Positions 8,187-16,890 of a stretch of 64,000 nucleotides of DNA are shown here, one piece after another. Under the pieces are notes generated by a model. It was given only the letters and a program-made list of their open reading frames with translations, did no database searches and was not told where the DNA came from. Made by a program: the position numbers and the translations under genes. Source of the DNA: Thalassobius sp965218685 (GTDB taxonomy: Bacteria; Pseudomonadota; Alphaproteobacteria; Rhodobacterales; Rhodobacteraceae); the NCBI RefSeq assembly GCF_965218685.1, contig NZ_OZ244657.1, positions 2,914,001 through 2,978,000 on the forward strand, in the 5' to 3' direction. Within the stretch, counting starts at the first letter, position 1. Each line of letters opens with the position of its first letter.

Positions 8187-8540
8187 ATGAAAAACCTGAT
8201 CGCAACCCTTGGCATGGCGCTGGTCACCGCGACGACCCCTGCCCTGCCCGCACAGGCCAACAGCCCCATCGACCTGATGGCCCAAGATCATATCGACAAC
8301 GGCAGCCTGCGCTTTGCCCAGAACTGTACCTATTGCCATGGCGCCAACGGCATCGGCGGCAAACACCGCAAACTGCAATGCCGCGATTTCGACCCCGAGT
8401 ATCTGTTCTTCACCATCTCTGAAGGTCTAGAGAGCGGCTCGTTCTTCATGCCCCCATGGGCGGATGCGTTCAGCGAGGAAAAACGCTGGGAGCTGGTCGC
8501 CTTCCTGATGTCGCTGGGACGGCTGGAAACATGCGACTAG
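8187..8540 (+). CDS. Periplasmic c-type cytochrome (XoxG-like)
   Basis: This is a small monohaem cytochrome c of 117 residues. A signal peptide covers roughly residues 1-24 (ending AQA). The haem motif CTYCH is at residues 47-51, and a Met-Pro-Pro (MPPW) supplies the probable distal ligand. It would take electrons from the PQQ dehydrogenase in the periplasm. The ATG at 8187 is chosen because it begins the signal peptide; an upstream in-frame start lies in the hairpin region. Its end overlaps the next gene by 10 bases. Confidence 0.85.
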   Translation: MKNLIATLGMALVTATTPALPAQANSPIDLMAQDHIDNGSLRFAQNCTYCHGANGIGGKHRKLQCRDFDPEYLFFTISEGLESGSFFMPPWADAFSEEKRWELVAFLMSLGRLETCD

Positions 8541-9403
8541 CGTTTCTGACCGCCCTGATCCTGACGCTGGCCACACCAATGGCCAAGCCTTTGGCAGCGC
8601 GTGACGCCAAGGACATCCAGCAAGCCGGCGTGCTGACCGTCTGCGCCAACCGCGATGCCCTGCCCGTCAGCAGCGATGGCGAAAACCCCGGCTATCAGCT
8701 GGAAATCACCCAGGAAATGGCCAAGCGGCTGGGCGTCCGATTGCGGATCGAGTGGATCTGGGCGGGCTATCAGGCGCGCTATACTGAATGCGACATGATC
8801 CTGGGCGTCGCGCGCGACCCCAAACCGGGCGGGTTTGCGCGCTACTTGCAAAGCCTAACAGATGTCGAGATTCTGCTCGCCTTCGCGCCCGGCACCCGGC
8901 TGGACACACCGCAGGACCTGGCGGGCATGCTTGTGGCCGTGCCCTCGACCACGCTGGCGCATTTCCGCCTGCTGGATCTGGGCGCGGACCCGCGAGTCGC
9001 CTATCGGTCTGACAGCGCCATCCTGTCCGCGATCGCTGCTGGTAAGGTGCAGGCCGGGGTCGTCAGCTCACTCGCACTCGGCTGGTTCCGCAGCCAACAC
9101 CCGGACTTGCGTTTTGACACCCGTTCGACGGACATTCTGGACATCGAAGCGCGCTATCCCCTGACCATCGCCCTGCGCCACATGGACAGCCTGGCCGAAA
9201 GCGATTTCCAAGAGCTTCTGACCCAAATGCGCAACGATGGCAGCCTGCAACAAATCCTGACACGCTATGGTCAAACCCTCAGCGCCAGTTTCGACGACCC
9301 CTACGCCAAGGTCCCCGACAGCCTGTCAGAACCCCAGGGCGTCACCGTCCGCCGGGACATCATAGAAGAGCTGCAAGACCGCGTGCGCAGGCAGTCCCGC
9401 TGA
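8531..9403 (+). CDS. Periplasmic substrate-binding-like protein, XoxJ/MoxJ-like
   Basis: This 290-residue protein has a signal peptide (about residues 1-24, MRLAFLTALILTLATPMAKP) followed by a family-3 solute-binding fold (GVLTVCANRDALPVSS; ITQEMAKRLGVRLRIEW). Such proteins occur beside PQQ methanol dehydrogenases as MoxJ/XoxJ and are thought to help enzyme activation rather than import. No permease or ATPase is adjacent, which supports that reading. The start overlaps the cytochrome gene by 10 bases, implying coupled translation. Confidence 0.8.
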   Translation: MRLAFLTALILTLATPMAKPLAARDAKDIQQAGVLTVCANRDALPVSSDGENPGYQLEITQEMAKRLGVRLRIEWIWAGYQARYTECDMILGVARDPKPGGFARYLQSLTDVEILLAFAPGTRLDTPQDLAGMLVAVPSTTLAHFRLLDLGADPRVAYRSDSAILSAIAAGKVQAGVVSSLALGWFRSQHPDLRFDTRSTDILDIEARYPLTIALRHMDSLAESDFQELLTQMRNDGSLQQILTRYGQTLSASFDDPYAKVPDSLSEPQGVTVRRDIIEELQDRVRRQSR

Positions 9404-9828
9404 CCACGCGCACCCTGGGGGCACCGCCCCCAGCCCCGAGGAGCCCGCCACCGGCGGGCGACGAGACATCCAGCGCGCCGAAGGCGCACCGCATAACAGC
9501 AGCACATATGTTCAATTAAGAAAATGCCGTTCGGGGTGGATGGCGGTGGGAATCGAACTAGTAGCGAACTCTCTCCGCTGCCAGTGTCCTCTACTGCGTA
9601 TCCTTTCGAAAAGCTGCGGAAAGAAACATATCGATCGGCACCCGACCATTGAAATTCGGAGCGATCGCGCATAGATCAAGTAGTGCATCAAGAGTGAGGC
9701 TATGCCTCCGCCAACCTGCCAAACCCGGCAAGGTGGTCGCCCGAAAGGGGATGCGGCCAGATCGGCAACGAATGGGTTGGCCTCATCCACAAGCGATTGT
9801 CCTGCCGGTCTCGAACGAGGAGACCGCT
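9404..9828. other. Gene-free stretch at the left edge of the genomic island
   Basis: Apart from the two hairpins at its start I see no supportable gene. Base composition drops towards AT after about 9500, which marks the change from core chromosome to island. A short GTGGGAATCGAAC run near 9546 resembles the complement of a tRNA T-loop but does not fold as a tRNA. Confidence 0.5.
9415..9458 (+). terminator. Probable terminator hairpins after the XoxJ-like gene
   Basis: CTGGGGG-CACCG-CCCCCAG (9415-9433) and CCCGCC-ACC-GGCGGG (9444-9458) lie just beyond the stop at 9403. They lack a strong T-run but are the typical GC-rich ends seen in this kind of genome. Confidence 0.55.
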
Positions 9829-10431
9829 ATGATTACACGTCGAGATTTTATCGTCACAACTGCTGCAACGGCATCGAGCCCATTGGCTGTTCATGCGGCG
9901 AACGAACGGGACGTCCGTTTGCCTCTGAAGGCCCAGCCGCGGGTACGGACACTGTTCACGAAGCCAACTGGTGACGGCCGGTTACTGCTTTTCAGCGACG
10001 GCTCAGAATCGCCATCGAAACTGATCAAGCCAGAGGCCCTTGAGCGGGCTTTCGGCCCCGGCACTGAACTCGTCCTGCAACAGCCGGATCACTGGCGAAT
10101 GATCGAAGAGGGCTGGTTTGCGGAAGACGATCTCTACGAGCCGACCGAATTCGAAGATCCCGCCTTTCGTATCTGGCATGCAAACTACAGGCCCGAGACA
10201 GAAGCTCACGACCTTCTCTACGATCTCTTCAGGGATCAAATCACCGGCCCCTTTGGCGCCCGTATCCCGGACGTAGGGCTTGAACTGGGAGAACACCCGA
10301 GCACACCGCGATACGCGACGGCCAAGCTCGATGGTGACTGGTGTCTGCCTCATCTCCGGGCTGAAGTGGCTGAGCGTACGAGTTGGCTCGTCATCGACGA
10401 CGGCAACGCTTTCGGCGAGGCGGAACGATGA
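9829..10431 (+). CDS. Hypothetical protein with Tat-like N-terminus
   Basis: This 200-residue protein is one I do not recognise. The N-terminus MITRRDFIVTTAATASS has twin arginines followed by a hydrophobic stretch and an Ala-X-Ala-like VHA, consistent with a Tat signal. The rest is acidic and mixed, with no membrane segment. An AACGAGGAGACCGCT ribosome-binding site decides the ATG; the longer frame upstream has no such site. Its stop overlaps the start of the zinc-ribbon gene (ATGA). A true export signal would be odd if the neighbours act in the cytoplasm, so the prediction should be treated with care. Confidence 0.6.
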   Translation: MITRRDFIVTTAATASSPLAVHAANERDVRLPLKAQPRVRTLFTKPTGDGRLLLFSDGSESPSKLIKPEALERAFGPGTELVLQQPDHWRMIEEGWFAEDDLYEPTEFEDPAFRIWHANYRPETEAHDLLYDLFRDQITGPFGARIPDVGLELGEHPSTPRYATAKLDGDWCLPHLRAEVAERTSWLVIDDGNAFGEAER

Positions 10432-10670
10432 CCTGCTGTGTACGAAAAGGCACCCTTCCCCCGCGGGCGTTGTGTATTTGCGGAAGCTGGGACGTCGAGA
10501 TGATCTGGATGCACGGCTTGACCGATGGCCACAAGTGCAACCGATGTGGGCGGGCCTGGAACGAAGAATACGGCATCGAGATGCGGCCGTCGGATCTCAA
10601 CTGGGCCCATCTGCCGGCTGTAGGCGCCGCCACGTACGCCAGACAGCAAGGCTGGCTGCCTGAACATTGA
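10428..10670 (+). CDS. Small zinc-ribbon protein
   Basis: This 80-residue protein has CICG near residue 16 and CNRCG about 20 residues later, a CxC/CxxC zinc-ribbon arrangement, then a region rich in Trp. It starts by an ATGA overlap with the preceding gene, which argues for coupled expression and perhaps a complex. I cannot name a family. Confidence 0.6.
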   Translation: MTCCVRKGTLPPRALCICGSWDVEMIWMHGLTDGHKCNRCGRAWNEEYGIEMRPSDLNWAHLPAVGAATYARQQGWLPEH

Positions 10671-10705
10671 AATTTGGAAAAGATGCAAAAAATGCTGGAG
10701 AATCC

Positions 10706-11335
10706 ATGATGTTCGAAGAGTTCGATCTCGATTTCAGACCAAAATCCTACTGGGGCCCACAAAGCCTGGCTTCCTACTTCGGAAGCCACATCACCGGAGA
10801 GCTTCGGAGGCAAGCAGCCAAGAATGAGGCTGCCTCGGGATCAGACCTCGCCGTGCCCACCGAACCAACGCTCGATAGCACGGCCCGATCAATACAAGGT
10901 TCAATCCATCCCTGGCTCATGGGCGGGGAGTATCTCCCCCCTCTCCGCCCGGATGAAGTGGAGATAGCGCGGGTCACCTTGCGATCGGTAACGATGGACG
11001 TCTTTTCGATAAGGGCACGGCGCTCTGGGGAACGGATCTATTTCCGACTGGTCGATGAATACATGGAGCAGGAACCGCCAGAACGGTTCGTCGTCAAGCC
11101 GCGATGGGCCAAGAGCCCACTGTCGATGCGCCAGGTGATTTCCATCATCGACGAAAACGGGCTCATCAATGACTACAGGGATTTGAACTTCGATGGGTCC
11201 AATGCCGACGAAATCTTCAATTTTGCGACAGCGTCCTCAGAGTTTTACCCCGAGCTCGCAGCATACTTCGATCACCAAAATGAAAAATGGCTCGAAGAGC
11301 AAATCAGACAGTCTTCAAACGATGACGACGAATGA
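10706..11335 (+). CDS. Hypothetical protein, acidic, family not recognised
   Basis: This protein is about 209 residues from the ATG preceded by GGAGAATCC (a longer frame starts at 10667). It has no signal peptide or membrane segment. The C-terminal third is acidic (YRDLNFDGSNADEIF; ends SSNDDDE). It follows the zinc-ribbon gene by 35 bp on the same strand and precedes a metallophosphoesterase, so it likely belongs to the same four-gene unit. Confidence 0.6.
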   Translation: MMFEEFDLDFRPKSYWGPQSLASYFGSHITGELRRQAAKNEAASGSDLAVPTEPTLDSTARSIQGSIHPWLMGGEYLPPLRPDEVEIARVTLRSVTMDVFSIRARRSGERIYFRLVDEYMEQEPPERFVVKPRWAKSPLSMRQVISIIDENGLINDYRDLNFDGSNADEIFNFATASSEFYPELAAYFDHQNEKWLEEQIRQSSNDDDE

Positions 11336-11389
11336 GAAGCGTCAATTAGGGCGTTGAGCAGAAACCAAAAATAATGAAAGGAACGCTGA

Positions 11390-12304
11390 ATGTACGATAT
11401 AATTCCTGACATTCACGGACAGGCAGGAAAACTGAGAGGGGCTCTCCGCGGTCTTGGATACTCCGAAAGGCGCGGTGCGTGGCGGCATCGTGACCCGAAG
11501 CGTCATGCGGTCTTTCTTGGTGATTTCATTGACCGTGGACCCGACAACCGGGAGGTCATCCGTATCGTTCGGGGAATGATCGATGCCGGCTCTGCGTCTG
11601 CTGTGATGGGAAACCATGAACTGAACGCGATACATTTCCACACCTGGGATGAGAACGGGCCTCTCAGGGCTCACTCCGAAAAGAACATGGCTCAGCACGC
11701 GTCATTTCTGCAGGAGTTCCCATTGGGGTCGTCAGACGCCCATGAAGCCATCGCCTGGATGCGAACCCTTCCTCTTTATCTCGAGTTCGACGGTTTCCGC
11801 GCGGTACATGCGTGCTGGAACGAAGCAGGCATCCAAGAATTGAAAGCGCTGACCAGGAACGGCGTCATGTCAGAGGATCAGCTGATCAAGGCCGCGGACA
11901 AAGGGCATGCGCTGTTCGAGTTTGTCGAAACCGCTCTCAAAGGCCCTGAACTTCAGCTGCCCGATGGCTTCTTCTTCGTCGACAAGGGTGGTCACGAGAG
12001 ACGAGAGGTTCGCAGGAAGTGGTGGGACGGAAGAGCGGTTTCATGGCGCGACATTGCAATCTCGGTGCCAAATCCAGAACAGCTACCAGACCGTGAACTG
12101 CCTGACGATGTTTTGACCTCCGCCTACCCAAGCGACGCAGCACCCGTATTTTTTGGCCATTACTGGATGACGGGTAGCCCGCTTATGCAGGCTGAAAATG
12201 CACTTTGTCTGGACTACTCCGCAGGACTCGATGGGCCCCTCGTCACCTATCATGCTCGGCCGGGGCAAAATTCCATTTCGCTTGAGCACCTTCGGGTGCA
12301 TTAG
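11390..12304 (+). CDS. Metallophosphoesterase (calcineurin-like, PrpE/PP1-type)
   Basis: This is a cytoplasmic metal-dependent phosphoesterase of 304 residues. Motifs in order are DIHGQ (residues 7-11), GDFIDRGPDN (~45), GNHE (~75) and a late His in HACW. These are the dinuclear-metal ligands of PPP-type and PrpE-like enzymes. Substrates in the family range from phosphoproteins to dinucleoside polyphosphates, and nothing here decides between them. It ends the plus-strand unit that began at 9829 and is convergent with the chaperone operon, separated from it by 21 bp. Confidence 0.8.
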   Translation: MYDIIPDIHGQAGKLRGALRGLGYSERRGAWRHRDPKRHAVFLGDFIDRGPDNREVIRIVRGMIDAGSASAVMGNHELNAIHFHTWDENGPLRAHSEKNMAQHASFLQEFPLGSSDAHEAIAWMRTLPLYLEFDGFRAVHACWNEAGIQELKALTRNGVMSEDQLIKAADKGHALFEFVETALKGPELQLPDGFFFVDKGGHERREVRRKWWDGRAVSWRDIAISVPNPEQLPDRELPDDVLTSAYPSDAAPVFFGHYWMTGSPLMQAENALCLDYSAGLDGPLVTYHARPGQNSISLEHLRVH

Positions 12305-12325
12305 CTGCCTATTAGCTCAACAATT

Positions 12326-13255
12326 TTACAATGTCCGCAACATCGCATCAGCGATCTGAGCCCGATTCATCGCCCAAATCGACATGTTGAGTGCAATCCC
12401 GCGCGATGAATGCAACGCGTTTGGCAGAAAGGCTACGTAGGCTGGGTTATTCTGCCTACCACCAACGCACCAAGCGCCGAAGTGCGGTGGAAGATCGTGC
12501 CCCTTCATTTCCATGCGATTCAACTCAGCGAGGACAGAGCTTAGCTTGTTTTCGTCCTCAAAAGTCTGCGGCATATTCAGAAGGCAGAAGAGCCCGCTGC
12601 CCATTTCAGGGTGAGGTTGGTCCGCCATCATCTGCCAAAGAGCGGTATGCCTGTCGCCGACTGCGGCGCTGAGTTCGCCCGAACGAAGGCCAAATTCGGC
12701 GGTCAAACTGAGGCCACCAGGAGTGCAGACACAAATCCTTGAGAGCTGTTCTTGTGCGAAGCGAAAGTCTTGCTCAGTCCAAGAAGAGGGCTCGGACTTG
12801 CGAGGTGGTTCACTTGAAAACGTGCGACGCATTGCACCCAGCATGGTGTCCGCGGCTGCGATAATCGTAAACAGAATGAGGCCGAACTGCACGTCCCACG
12901 CGTTTTCTCCCTCATAGACTGTAAGCCGAGAACCAATATAGAATTGGCCGCTCTCCTCAGTCACGGCGCCAAGAGTAGCCATCCGATTGATCATGTTTGC
13001 GAAGCCCGGCTTCCCTGTCAGCGCAGCAAGCTGTGACGGCAGCTGCGTCTTGATCGTCACGATCGCAGATATCACGGCATCCCCGGCATCGGGGTTATCG
13101 GGAGCCTCGACCTCTACTCGCGTCGTGAGATTGTCGTTCACGACGATGAGTGCGTCCCCCTTCCTCGTTGCCTTTAGTGTCGTCGGTGCCAGAGCAGCTT
13201 CCAGGTCGTCGAGAGGAACGCCGCGTGGTTTAGGGGATGGCTTTTTGGGGAACAT
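12326..13255 (-). CDS. Hypothetical protein, last gene of the Hsp70 operon
   Basis: This 309-residue protein is one I do not recognise. It starts MFPKKPSPKPRGVPLDDLEAAL with GAGGTCCC just upstream. It has no signal peptide; one moderately hydrophobic stretch (FGLILFTIIAAADTMLGAM, about residues 128-146) could be a buried helix or weak membrane segment. It is co-directional with the Hsp70 operon but 261 bp after the previous gene, so it may have its own promoter. Confidence 0.6.
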   Translation of the reverse strand: MFPKKPSPKPRGVPLDDLEAALAPTTLKATRKGDALIVVNDNLTTRVEVEAPDNPDAGDAVISAIVTIKTQLPSQLAALTGKPGFANMINRMATLGAVTEESGQFYIGSRLTVYEGENAWDVQFGLILFTIIAAADTMLGAMRRTFSSEPPRKSEPSSWTEQDFRFAQEQLSRICVCTPGGLSLTAEFGLRSGELSAAVGDRHTALWQMMADQPHPEMGSGLFCLLNMPQTFEDENKLSSVLAELNRMEMKGHDLPPHFGAWCVGGRQNNPAYVAFLPNALHSSRGIALNMSIWAMNRAQIADAMLRTL

Positions 13256-13516
13256 GGGACCTCAGGAATTTGCCGATAACTTGCATCGCGTAAACTCTGG
13301 TAGGATCTTTGGCTAATTTTCCGACCGTTTCATTGCGGTCACGTTGGTGTTTTTTGCCCAAAGTGAAAGGAATGTTGAGAGGCCGATTATAGCAAGGATT
13401 CGCAATAGCTGGCCTCTACAACTGCAACAGCCTCGTGGAGAGTCGAATATCGTCGCACTGATCCGCTTGTCCGCTCGACGAGTGTGGGTGGCGGTATCTT
13501 TAGCAACCGCGAGCCG

Positions 13517-14167
13517 TTATGCAATGAACCTCGATAAGCGCGGCTCCAGCAGTTCCAGTTTCGCTTTGTGCGCGAGAGGCCTGTTAAACACTCTTTCCTC
13601 CAGATAGCGTGATACCTTGCTGATAGGAATGTACGCAAAACTGAGATCGGAACTCTGTTCCGCACCCTTCATTTCAATAAAATCATAAGGGAAGCCTTTA
13701 CAGTATGTGTGGAATCCAGAGAATTGCGGAACTTCGCTGGTGAAGTGCAGCCCCTCGGGAGCCAGCTTCGATCTCTTAGAGTGATACATGTCGAGATAGA
13801 GAATGAACCACTGGCTGCCATCAAAAGTAACCGCCTCAAAAACATCCAGCGTGTCCAATGACCCCAGACGGTGAAACATCAATCGCTTTCCAGGCCCGGC
13901 CTCTAATCTTGAAAGATAGGCGAGTTCGCCAATAGGACCATTCACTGGCACTGGGTTAGTCTCTGAGTATCCAAACTCTCCTGTTCCACCCGGCTTTTTA
14001 TCGTAGGCGGGAGCAGTTTTAAGCATATCTCGAATTGCGGGATTAACCATTTCAAGCTGAAAATCTTCATCTTCCAGAATGCGCTGGATGCGATCAAATG
14101 CAGCTCGCAGAGCTGCGTCATCCCTCTTTGCCTCGCCGCCACCAAAAATCTTGGAAAGGAACTTCAT
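13517..14167 (-). CDS. Hypothetical protein in the Hsp70 operon
   Basis: This 216-residue protein begins MKFLSKIFGGGEAKRDDA, an amphipathic, Gly-rich head resembling a membrane- or partner-docking helix. It then has a globular region with several Tyr/Trp/Phe-rich strands (SQWFILYLDMYH; FSGFHTYCKGF). A GGGAGGCGTAC Shine-Dalgarno precedes the ATG. It lies 17 bp after the zinc-ribbon/J-like gene. Its family is not known to me. Confidence 0.65.
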   Translation of the reverse strand: MKFLSKIFGGGEAKRDDAALRAAFDRIQRILEDEDFQLEMVNPAIRDMLKTAPAYDKKPGGTGEFGYSETNPVPVNGPIGELAYLSRLEAGPGKRLMFHRLGSLDTLDVFEAVTFDGSQWFILYLDMYHSKRSKLAPEGLHFTSEVPQFSGFHTYCKGFPYDFIEMKGAEQSSDLSFAYIPISKVSRYLEERVFNRPLAHKAKLELLEPRLSRFIA

Positions 14168-14184
14168 GTACGCCTCCCTGTTCG

Positions 14185-16194
14185 CTACGTTAGCAGATCG
14201 CTTATTCTCTTCATGCCAGGTTTTTTGAATGCCATACGGATAATCTGCTCAAGCAAATGAGTGTTCGCGACATCAATGTAAGAAAGCGCAACATAAGTCT
14301 TCTCGTCCTGCTTCGAGCCTATACAAAATGATCCGTCCGCACTCCAAATCTTAACTTGCGACCACGAGCACTTAACCTTCTCGTTGGCGCCCCAAAACTT
14401 GTGCTTTTCTAGAAGCACACCGTCATCATGGATCACGGCCGCACCAATCGTAATCGTACGTCCAGCCTTGAGATCCTCCATCATTTCCGAAATGAGCCGG
14501 ACACCGACGGCGCGCCAAAGCTTGTCCACGAATGTGCCGTAGGTCTCCTTTCTACGGATATTGACAACAGCTTCCGACCTCCTGTCACCGAAGGCCACCG
14601 AAAAATTGGTGCCAGTAGGAATTCCATTGACGGAGTGACGAACGCCGCCCCATCGGATGCGAGTGATTGCTTCAAGCGGGTAGTTCTTTCCTTTCCACGA
14701 AACTCCCGTAGATGAGATGCTCAAAGTTTCCTTGAAAACCGCACCCACATCAACTTGGTAGGCAATATCGCGCTCCCACTGCGCCCTGTTCGCCTTGGCT
14801 TGAGCTTGTGCGGACGCGATGTCGGCCAGAGCGTCAGCGTCGTTTTCTAGGTGCTCTGAAACCTCTGGCAGTTCAACAAACAGTTCCTGTAGCAGCGTTG
14901 TCAGTCTTCGCGACTGCTCGAGCATGCCGTACTCGTTGAATAGATCAATGGCCAATCCCCGAATGCTATATGCAATATCCATACTTGGGATGTGATCGAT
15001 ACCTCTTGCCTTTGCACTCAATTGAATTGGCTGCGCGATGCTATCCCAGTTCCGAGCCACCTCAAGAAGATTGTCGATGATAGGTTTAGTGGCAACCTCG
15101 CCAGTAGGAGCAGCCCTATTTGCACTATCCAACAGCTTCTGAATATTGTCCGCTTCCGCCTCAAGCACTCCCTGCGTTTCTGTTTCATAACTATCCACCA
15201 GATCGTCCACCAAGTGCGGCGCGTGCTCCTCACCCCCAAATGTTGTTTCTTCGAGAAGCTTAGTCATCACGCTGATCAAAGATCGTGGCGGAAGGCGATT
15301 AAGACAGTCTTTCACTGTATTTCGATAATAACGCCGCCGCTCCAGCAATTCGGATTCGATCTGAGTAATATTGTTAATTTGGGGAAAGCCAGATACCGCC
15401 CGCTCTTCATTTATGTCCCGAATTAGTTCTTCCGCGTCCAAATCCTCGGCCAAATGCGCGAAATCCACGATAAAATCGACCAAGTCATCGGGATCGTGAT
15501 CCTCGTCAACCGCGGAAAATGCTGCTGATTGCAGATTCAAGCTAGAGAGTGTCGGCAGCCCGAACTCCTCACGAATGGCCATTGGGTCATTCAACAACTG
15601 CTGCAAGCACTGCTCTGCTCTTCTTGGCGAGACGCCGGGCAGCCATGCCATCTCTGCATTCAATCGGGTACGAGTATTGGTCAGATCACCACGAGCCTTT
15701 TGACAAACGTCATAGTCAAGCTCCAAGGATTTGTTTTCAGCAAGTTCGACAATGCGGCGACGATCATCTCGTATTGTTGCGCCGAGGATCGCAAACGGAG
15801 ATTGATGCAGGTCGGTAGTCTCAAGATGATATTGAGGCTTGGTCACCTTCGCGACCGAACTGGCCTCAAGTGCTGGCGTGGTTCGGCTTTTGGTTGCCGG
15901 CACCATATCTGCGGCTGCCGCTTCACGTGTTTCACCGAGTATCATTGACTTCAGCTGCGGGTCAGACATCGCATCGGAAGCGCGTGACAAGACATCACCA
16001 GGAATCGACAAGCGTTCTCCGCTCTTAATGGCCCCTGAGTAAACAGAGAGCTCGTGTTCGCTTGATAGAGAATCCGACAGCGCCAGCGATAGGGAAGCTT
16101 CTTGAATATTACGCGGCACCGCTTGACATTGAGAGCAGGCGACGAGTGCCCCGGATTTTCTTGCACCACATTTATAGCAAATTGCGAAGCTCAT
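14185..16194 (-). CDS. Zinc-ribbon protein with J-like segment and C-terminal PH-like region
   Basis: This protein has 669 residues from the ATG at 16194 (MSFAICYKCGARKSG). The longer frame to 16335 would overlap the previous gene by over 100 bp and is less likely. Residues 6-22 form a four-Cys zinc ribbon (CYKCG...CSQC). Around residues 140-200 a segment beginning SPFAILGATIRDDRRRIVEL resembles the opening of J-domain and J-like proteins, but I see no HPD motif. A long helical middle follows. The last ~180 residues look like paired beta-rich PH-like units. In an Hsp70 operon it is the obvious candidate co-chaperone or client adaptor; this is inference. Confidence 0.65.
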   Translation of the reverse strand: MSFAICYKCGARKSGALVACSQCQAVPRNIQEASLSLALSDSLSSEHELSVYSGAIKSGERLSIPGDVLSRASDAMSDPQLKSMILGETREAAAADMVPATKSRTTPALEASSVAKVTKPQYHLETTDLHQSPFAILGATIRDDRRRIVELAENKSLELDYDVCQKARGDLTNTRTRLNAEMAWLPGVSPRRAEQCLQQLLNDPMAIREEFGLPTLSSLNLQSAAFSAVDEDHDPDDLVDFIVDFAHLAEDLDAEELIRDINEERAVSGFPQINNITQIESELLERRRYYRNTVKDCLNRLPPRSLISVMTKLLEETTFGGEEHAPHLVDDLVDSYETETQGVLEAEADNIQKLLDSANRAAPTGEVATKPIIDNLLEVARNWDSIAQPIQLSAKARGIDHIPSMDIAYSIRGLAIDLFNEYGMLEQSRRLTTLLQELFVELPEVSEHLENDADALADIASAQAQAKANRAQWERDIAYQVDVGAVFKETLSISSTGVSWKGKNYPLEAITRIRWGGVRHSVNGIPTGTNFSVAFGDRRSEAVVNIRRKETYGTFVDKLWRAVGVRLISEMMEDLKAGRTITIGAAVIHDDGVLLEKHKFWGANEKVKCSWSQVKIWSADGSFCIGSKQDEKTYVALSYIDVANTHLLEQIIRMAFKKPGMKRISDLLT

Positions 16195-16216
16195 ATAATT
16201 CTGTTCTTTCCTGCCA

Positions 16217-16879
16217 TCAGAATCTGTTCCGACCTTCGGAAACATACTGTGCCCGGAACGCTTCCACTGCACGACGGGCGCGCTCGAGGCTTCCAGCACG
16301 GTAGCGAAAGCTTCCACATCTGATGTTGTAGTCACTTATCATCGCATTGAAACGATCAACCGCGGCACCGTCGTAGTTGTTCACCGAACTTCGTGCTCCT
16401 TCCAATCGGATGTCCTCTGCTAGGCAATAATGTAACTGTGTGACGGAAAGCACGTTGTTGTCGCCAACGGGAGGACGCACTTCTGCGGGGCGACTCGGCG
16501 TACTTAGAGTTGATGGGCTCGCGACCGTCGGTCTTGGCGAAGTCTGGTACCCTCCGGATGGCGATGTTGGTCCGACAGAGGACTCGTTTATCCACCAGAT
16601 AATACCAACCAGGCAGGCTACTCCAACGAGCCACTTTTTTGTAGACGAAGTTGAGGCAGGTTTTCCCGATCTGGGACTGGCTGGCAAACGTCCTTCTTCC
16701 GAAGATCGGTTGGGCTCAGGGTTTTGCCTATGGGGTTTCTGAACTCCTGGAGATGGAGCCGATTGCTTCTTTCTGGCACTCGAGGACTCCAGTGCCTTTT
16801 GGTCTACCTCGGAGACCAAAGAGTTGAGGCCGGAAAATCCTCTCTTGCCGGGCTTCTTTTCGTCGCCATTTTCGCTCAA
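16217..16879 (-). CDS. Single-pass membrane protein with conserved C-terminal domain
   Basis: This protein has 220 residues with a TTG start set by a strong AGGAGGAAGCTC ribosome-binding site. Residues 1-80 are a charged, Pro/Ser-rich cytoplasmic linker. A membrane helix (WLVGVACLVGIIWWI) lies near residues 84-98. A low-complexity Pro/Ser linker follows, then a compact C-terminal domain beginning LSVTQLHYCLAEDIRLEGA with Cys residues at both ends (YCLAED; IRCGSFRYR) that may form a disulfide outside the membrane. Such an anchor in a chaperone operon would tie the Hsp70/AAA+ machinery to the envelope. Function is unknown. Confidence 0.65.
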   Translation of the reverse strand: MSENGDEKKPGKRGFSGLNSLVSEVDQKALESSSARKKQSAPSPGVQKPHRQNPEPNRSSEEGRLPASPRSGKPASTSSTKKWLVGVACLVGIIWWINESSVGPTSPSGGYQTSPRPTVASPSTLSTPSRPAEVRPPVGDNNVLSVTQLHYCLAEDIRLEGARSSVNNYDGAAVDRFNAMISDYNIRCGSFRYRAGSLERARRAVEAFRAQYVSEGRNRF

Positions 16880-16890
16880 GAGCTTCCTCC

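Noticed and set aside
6385..8205. Long minus-strand frame of 606 codons opposite the PQQ dehydrogenase
   Set aside because: It is the antisense shadow of a GC-rich gene with clear family motifs on the plus strand; it has no ribosome-binding site and no protein-like motifs.
9536..9565. tRNA-like 3' end (complement of a TTCGATTCCCAC T-loop run) as an island attachment site
   Set aside because: The five bases on each side do not pair as a T stem, no proper CCA end follows, and no second copy was found near the right end of the island. It might be a relic, but it is not supportable.
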